Source: Deltaproteobacteria bacterium
Lineage (GTDB): Bacteria > Desulfobacterota > GWC2-55-46 > DRQE01
Direction: 5' to 3'
DNA length: 7,342 nucleotides
Assembly: GCA_030631875.1 (NCBI GenBank)
Contig: DAOVKH010000086.1
Coordinates: 1 to 7,342 of the forward strand
Numbering within the stretch: the first letter of the stretch is position 1; every line of letters starts with the position of its first letter. The notes beneath the pieces were generated by a model. The model ran no database searches and was not told the DNA's origin. It was given only the letters and a program-made list of their open reading frames with translations. Below are positions 6,498 through 7,342 of the stretch, piece after piece. The position numbers were made by a program, and so were the translations under genes.

Positions 6498-6526
6498 ATA
6501 GTATCAGAATAAGTATTCTCAGTCAA
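6498..6526 (-). promoter_or_regulatory. Leftward promoter of the small membrane gene-dciA-membrane gene unit
   Basis: Read on the minus strand, TTGACT (6526-6521) and TACTAT (6503-6498) are separated by exactly 17 bases, and the -10 lies 42 bases ahead of the ATG at 6455. The spacer is almost filled by an inverted repeat. Confidence 0.6.
6506..6519. promoter_or_regulatory. Candidate operator palindrome in the spacer of the leftward promoter
   Basis: AGAATA-AG-TATTCT is a perfect 6-2-6 inverted repeat. It lies wholly between the -35 and -10 of the leftward promoter, a classical site for repressor binding. The regulator is unknown and none is encoded in the window. Confidence 0.45.
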
Positions 6527-6587
6527 ATCGCCGTGGGTGAGAGCTTTAAGTAAACATTAAATAACGCTTTTATTCCACTTATTGCCC

Positions 6588-6616
6588 TTGACAGTAGAAG
6601 GTATTTTATATACTAT
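6588..6616 (+). promoter_or_regulatory. Sigma-70-type promoter of the pilB-like gene
   Basis: TTGACA (6588-6593) and TACTAT (6611-6616) are separated by 17 bases, 49 bases ahead of the ATG at 6666. TATACT at 6609-6614 is an overlapping alternative -10 with a 15-base spacer. No sigma-54-type element is seen upstream, although such promoters occur at some pilus genes. Confidence 0.55.
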
Positions 6617-6622
6617 TAATAG
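6613..6622. promoter_or_regulatory. Perfect palindrome overlapping the pilB -10 region
   Basis: CTATTAATAG is its own reverse complement. It overlaps the -10 hexamer and probably reaches toward the transcription start. A wider, weaker pair TATAC (6609-6613) and GTATA (6625-6629) flanks it. It could be an operator, but in AT-rich promoter DNA such short palindromes also arise by chance. Confidence 0.3.
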
Positions 6623-6665
6623 ACGTATAGTACTTAAGAATTAAGCCTAAGGGGGGCAGTCTTCA

Positions 6666-7342
6666 ATGACCGAACGGATAGGTGAATTACTACTTAGAGC
6701 CAAACTTATAACCCAAGACCAGTTACTTCATGCCGTAGATGAGCAGAAAAAAACCGGCGGCAGACTCGGCGTTAACCTTACAAAGCTTGGGCATATCAGC
6801 GAAAAGGATCTGACCTCTTTTCTGAGTAAGCAATACGGTGTTCCTAGCGTTGATCTGGCTTCAATGGAGCTCGACCCAGAGGTCTGTAAGCTAATCCCTG
6901 AAAACGTCTGCAAGAAGAACAAGATAATCGCCATAGAGAGAAACGGCGCGACACTCGTCGTTGCCATGGCCGACCCTTCAAATATCGGTATAATAGACGA
7001 TATAAAATTCCGAACAAATTATAATGTTGAATCCGTCGTTGCCTCTGAGGTAGCGATCATGGATAAGATGGAAGATGCCTACGCCGCTGCTGAGATGGAG
7101 ATGGATATGGACGACGTCTTGGTCGATTTTGACGAAGACGAGATGGAGGTCGTCTCCGATGAAGACGACGTAGATTTAGGAGATCTCAAGAAGGGTGCTG
7201 AAGACGCGCCTGTCGTTAAGATAGTCAACTTCATCCTAACCGACGCCATTAAGAAGGGGGCCAGTGATATTCATATAGAGCCATACGAGAAGTCCTTCCG
7301 TGTGCGCTACAGGGTTGACGGTGTTCTCTTTGAGACGATGAA
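6666..7342 (+). CDS. pilB: PilB/GspE-type type IV pilus assembly ATPase, N-terminal part (3' partial)
   Basis: The frame is open to the window edge, giving 225 codons of a protein usually about 560-570 residues long. It starts with an MshEN-type N-terminal domain: 24-residue motifs at 4-27 and 33-56, separated by 5 residues, as in c-di-GMP-binding PilB/MshE proteins. The domain continues to about residue 140 ('VVAMADPSN' is typical). An acidic linker follows (143-180). The N2 domain then begins with 'APVVKIVNFIL' and the family hallmark 'ASDIHIEPYE' (199-208), then 'RVRYRVDG'. The Walker A, Walker B and zinc-binding parts lie beyond the edge. The family powers pilin polymerisation at the cytoplasmic face of the inner membrane; GspE of type II secretion is the main alternative. 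The start follows AAGGGGGG (6649-6656) by 9 bases. It is transcribed divergently from the dciA unit. Confidence 0.9.
   Translation, partial: MTERIGELLLRAKLITQDQLLHAVDEQKKTGGRLGVNLTKLGHISEKDLTSFLSKQYGVPSVDLASMELDPEVCKLIPENVCKKNKIIAIERNGATLVVAMADPSNIGIIDDIKFRTNYNVESVVASEVAIMDKMEDAYAAAEMEMDMDDVLVDFDEDEMEVVSDEDDVDLGDLKKGAEDAPVVKIVNFILTDAIKKGASDIHIEPYEKSFRVRYRVDGVLFETM

Noticed and set aside
6479..6553. 24-codon open frame starting ATG 6479 in the divergent control region
   Set aside because: It has no ribosome binding site, overlaps the leftward promoter and its palindrome, and the peptide shows no recognisable feature.
6480..6665. Sigma-54 promoter for pilB (TGGCAC-N5-TTGC type)
   Set aside because: The closest match, TGGCAT at 6494-6499, lacks the second element at the right spacing, while a sigma-70-type promoter is present.

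Overview
The window looks like chromosomal DNA of a Gram-negative bacterium with type IV pili. The PilB-type ATPase, the DciA-type replication protein, the DUF1015 protein and the TrmN6-like methyltransferase together resemble gene sets of the former Deltaproteobacteria or neighbouring phyla. That placement rests on remembered family resemblance and is low to moderate confidence. There are no RNA genes, CRISPR arrays, transposases or phage genes.

Layout. (1) Positions 1-2142 (+) hold the C-terminal part of a large, probably exported, cysteine-rich repeat protein whose start lies outside the window. A small secreted protein of unknown function follows (2183/2186-2839, +). (2) Positions 2840-3049 are intergenic, with one copy of a widespread REP-like sequence and a sigma-70-type promoter. 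(3) A two-gene unit on + follows: a DUF1015 protein (3050-4423), then after 5 bases a TrmN6/YfiC-like N6-adenine methyltransferase (4429-5055). (4) Convergent to it, on -, is a tight three-gene unit read from 6455 down to 5071: a small three-helix membrane protein, a DciA/DUF721 protein, and an AT-rich polytopic membrane protein. (5) Positions 6456-6665 are a divergent control region with a promoter facing each way and a palindrome in or at each. (6) The N-terminal 225 codons of a PilB/GspE-type ATPase (6666 onward, +) run off the right edge.

The genes do not form one obvious pathway. They cover surface or secreted proteins, a conserved protein of unknown function paired with a nucleic-acid-type methyltransferase, replication helicase loading, and type IV pilus assembly. 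The most useful non-coding observation is that all three predicted promoters share the -10 hexamer TACTAT with a TTGAC(A/T) -35, each 42-52 bases ahead of its start codon. Other leads are an apparently intact tandem c-di-GMP-binding motif at the N-terminus of PilB, followed later by a strongly acidic linker; a palindrome filling the spacer of the dciA-operon promoter; and a compositionally foreign membrane gene at the end of that operon. I found no clear evidence of a wholly new multi-gene system.
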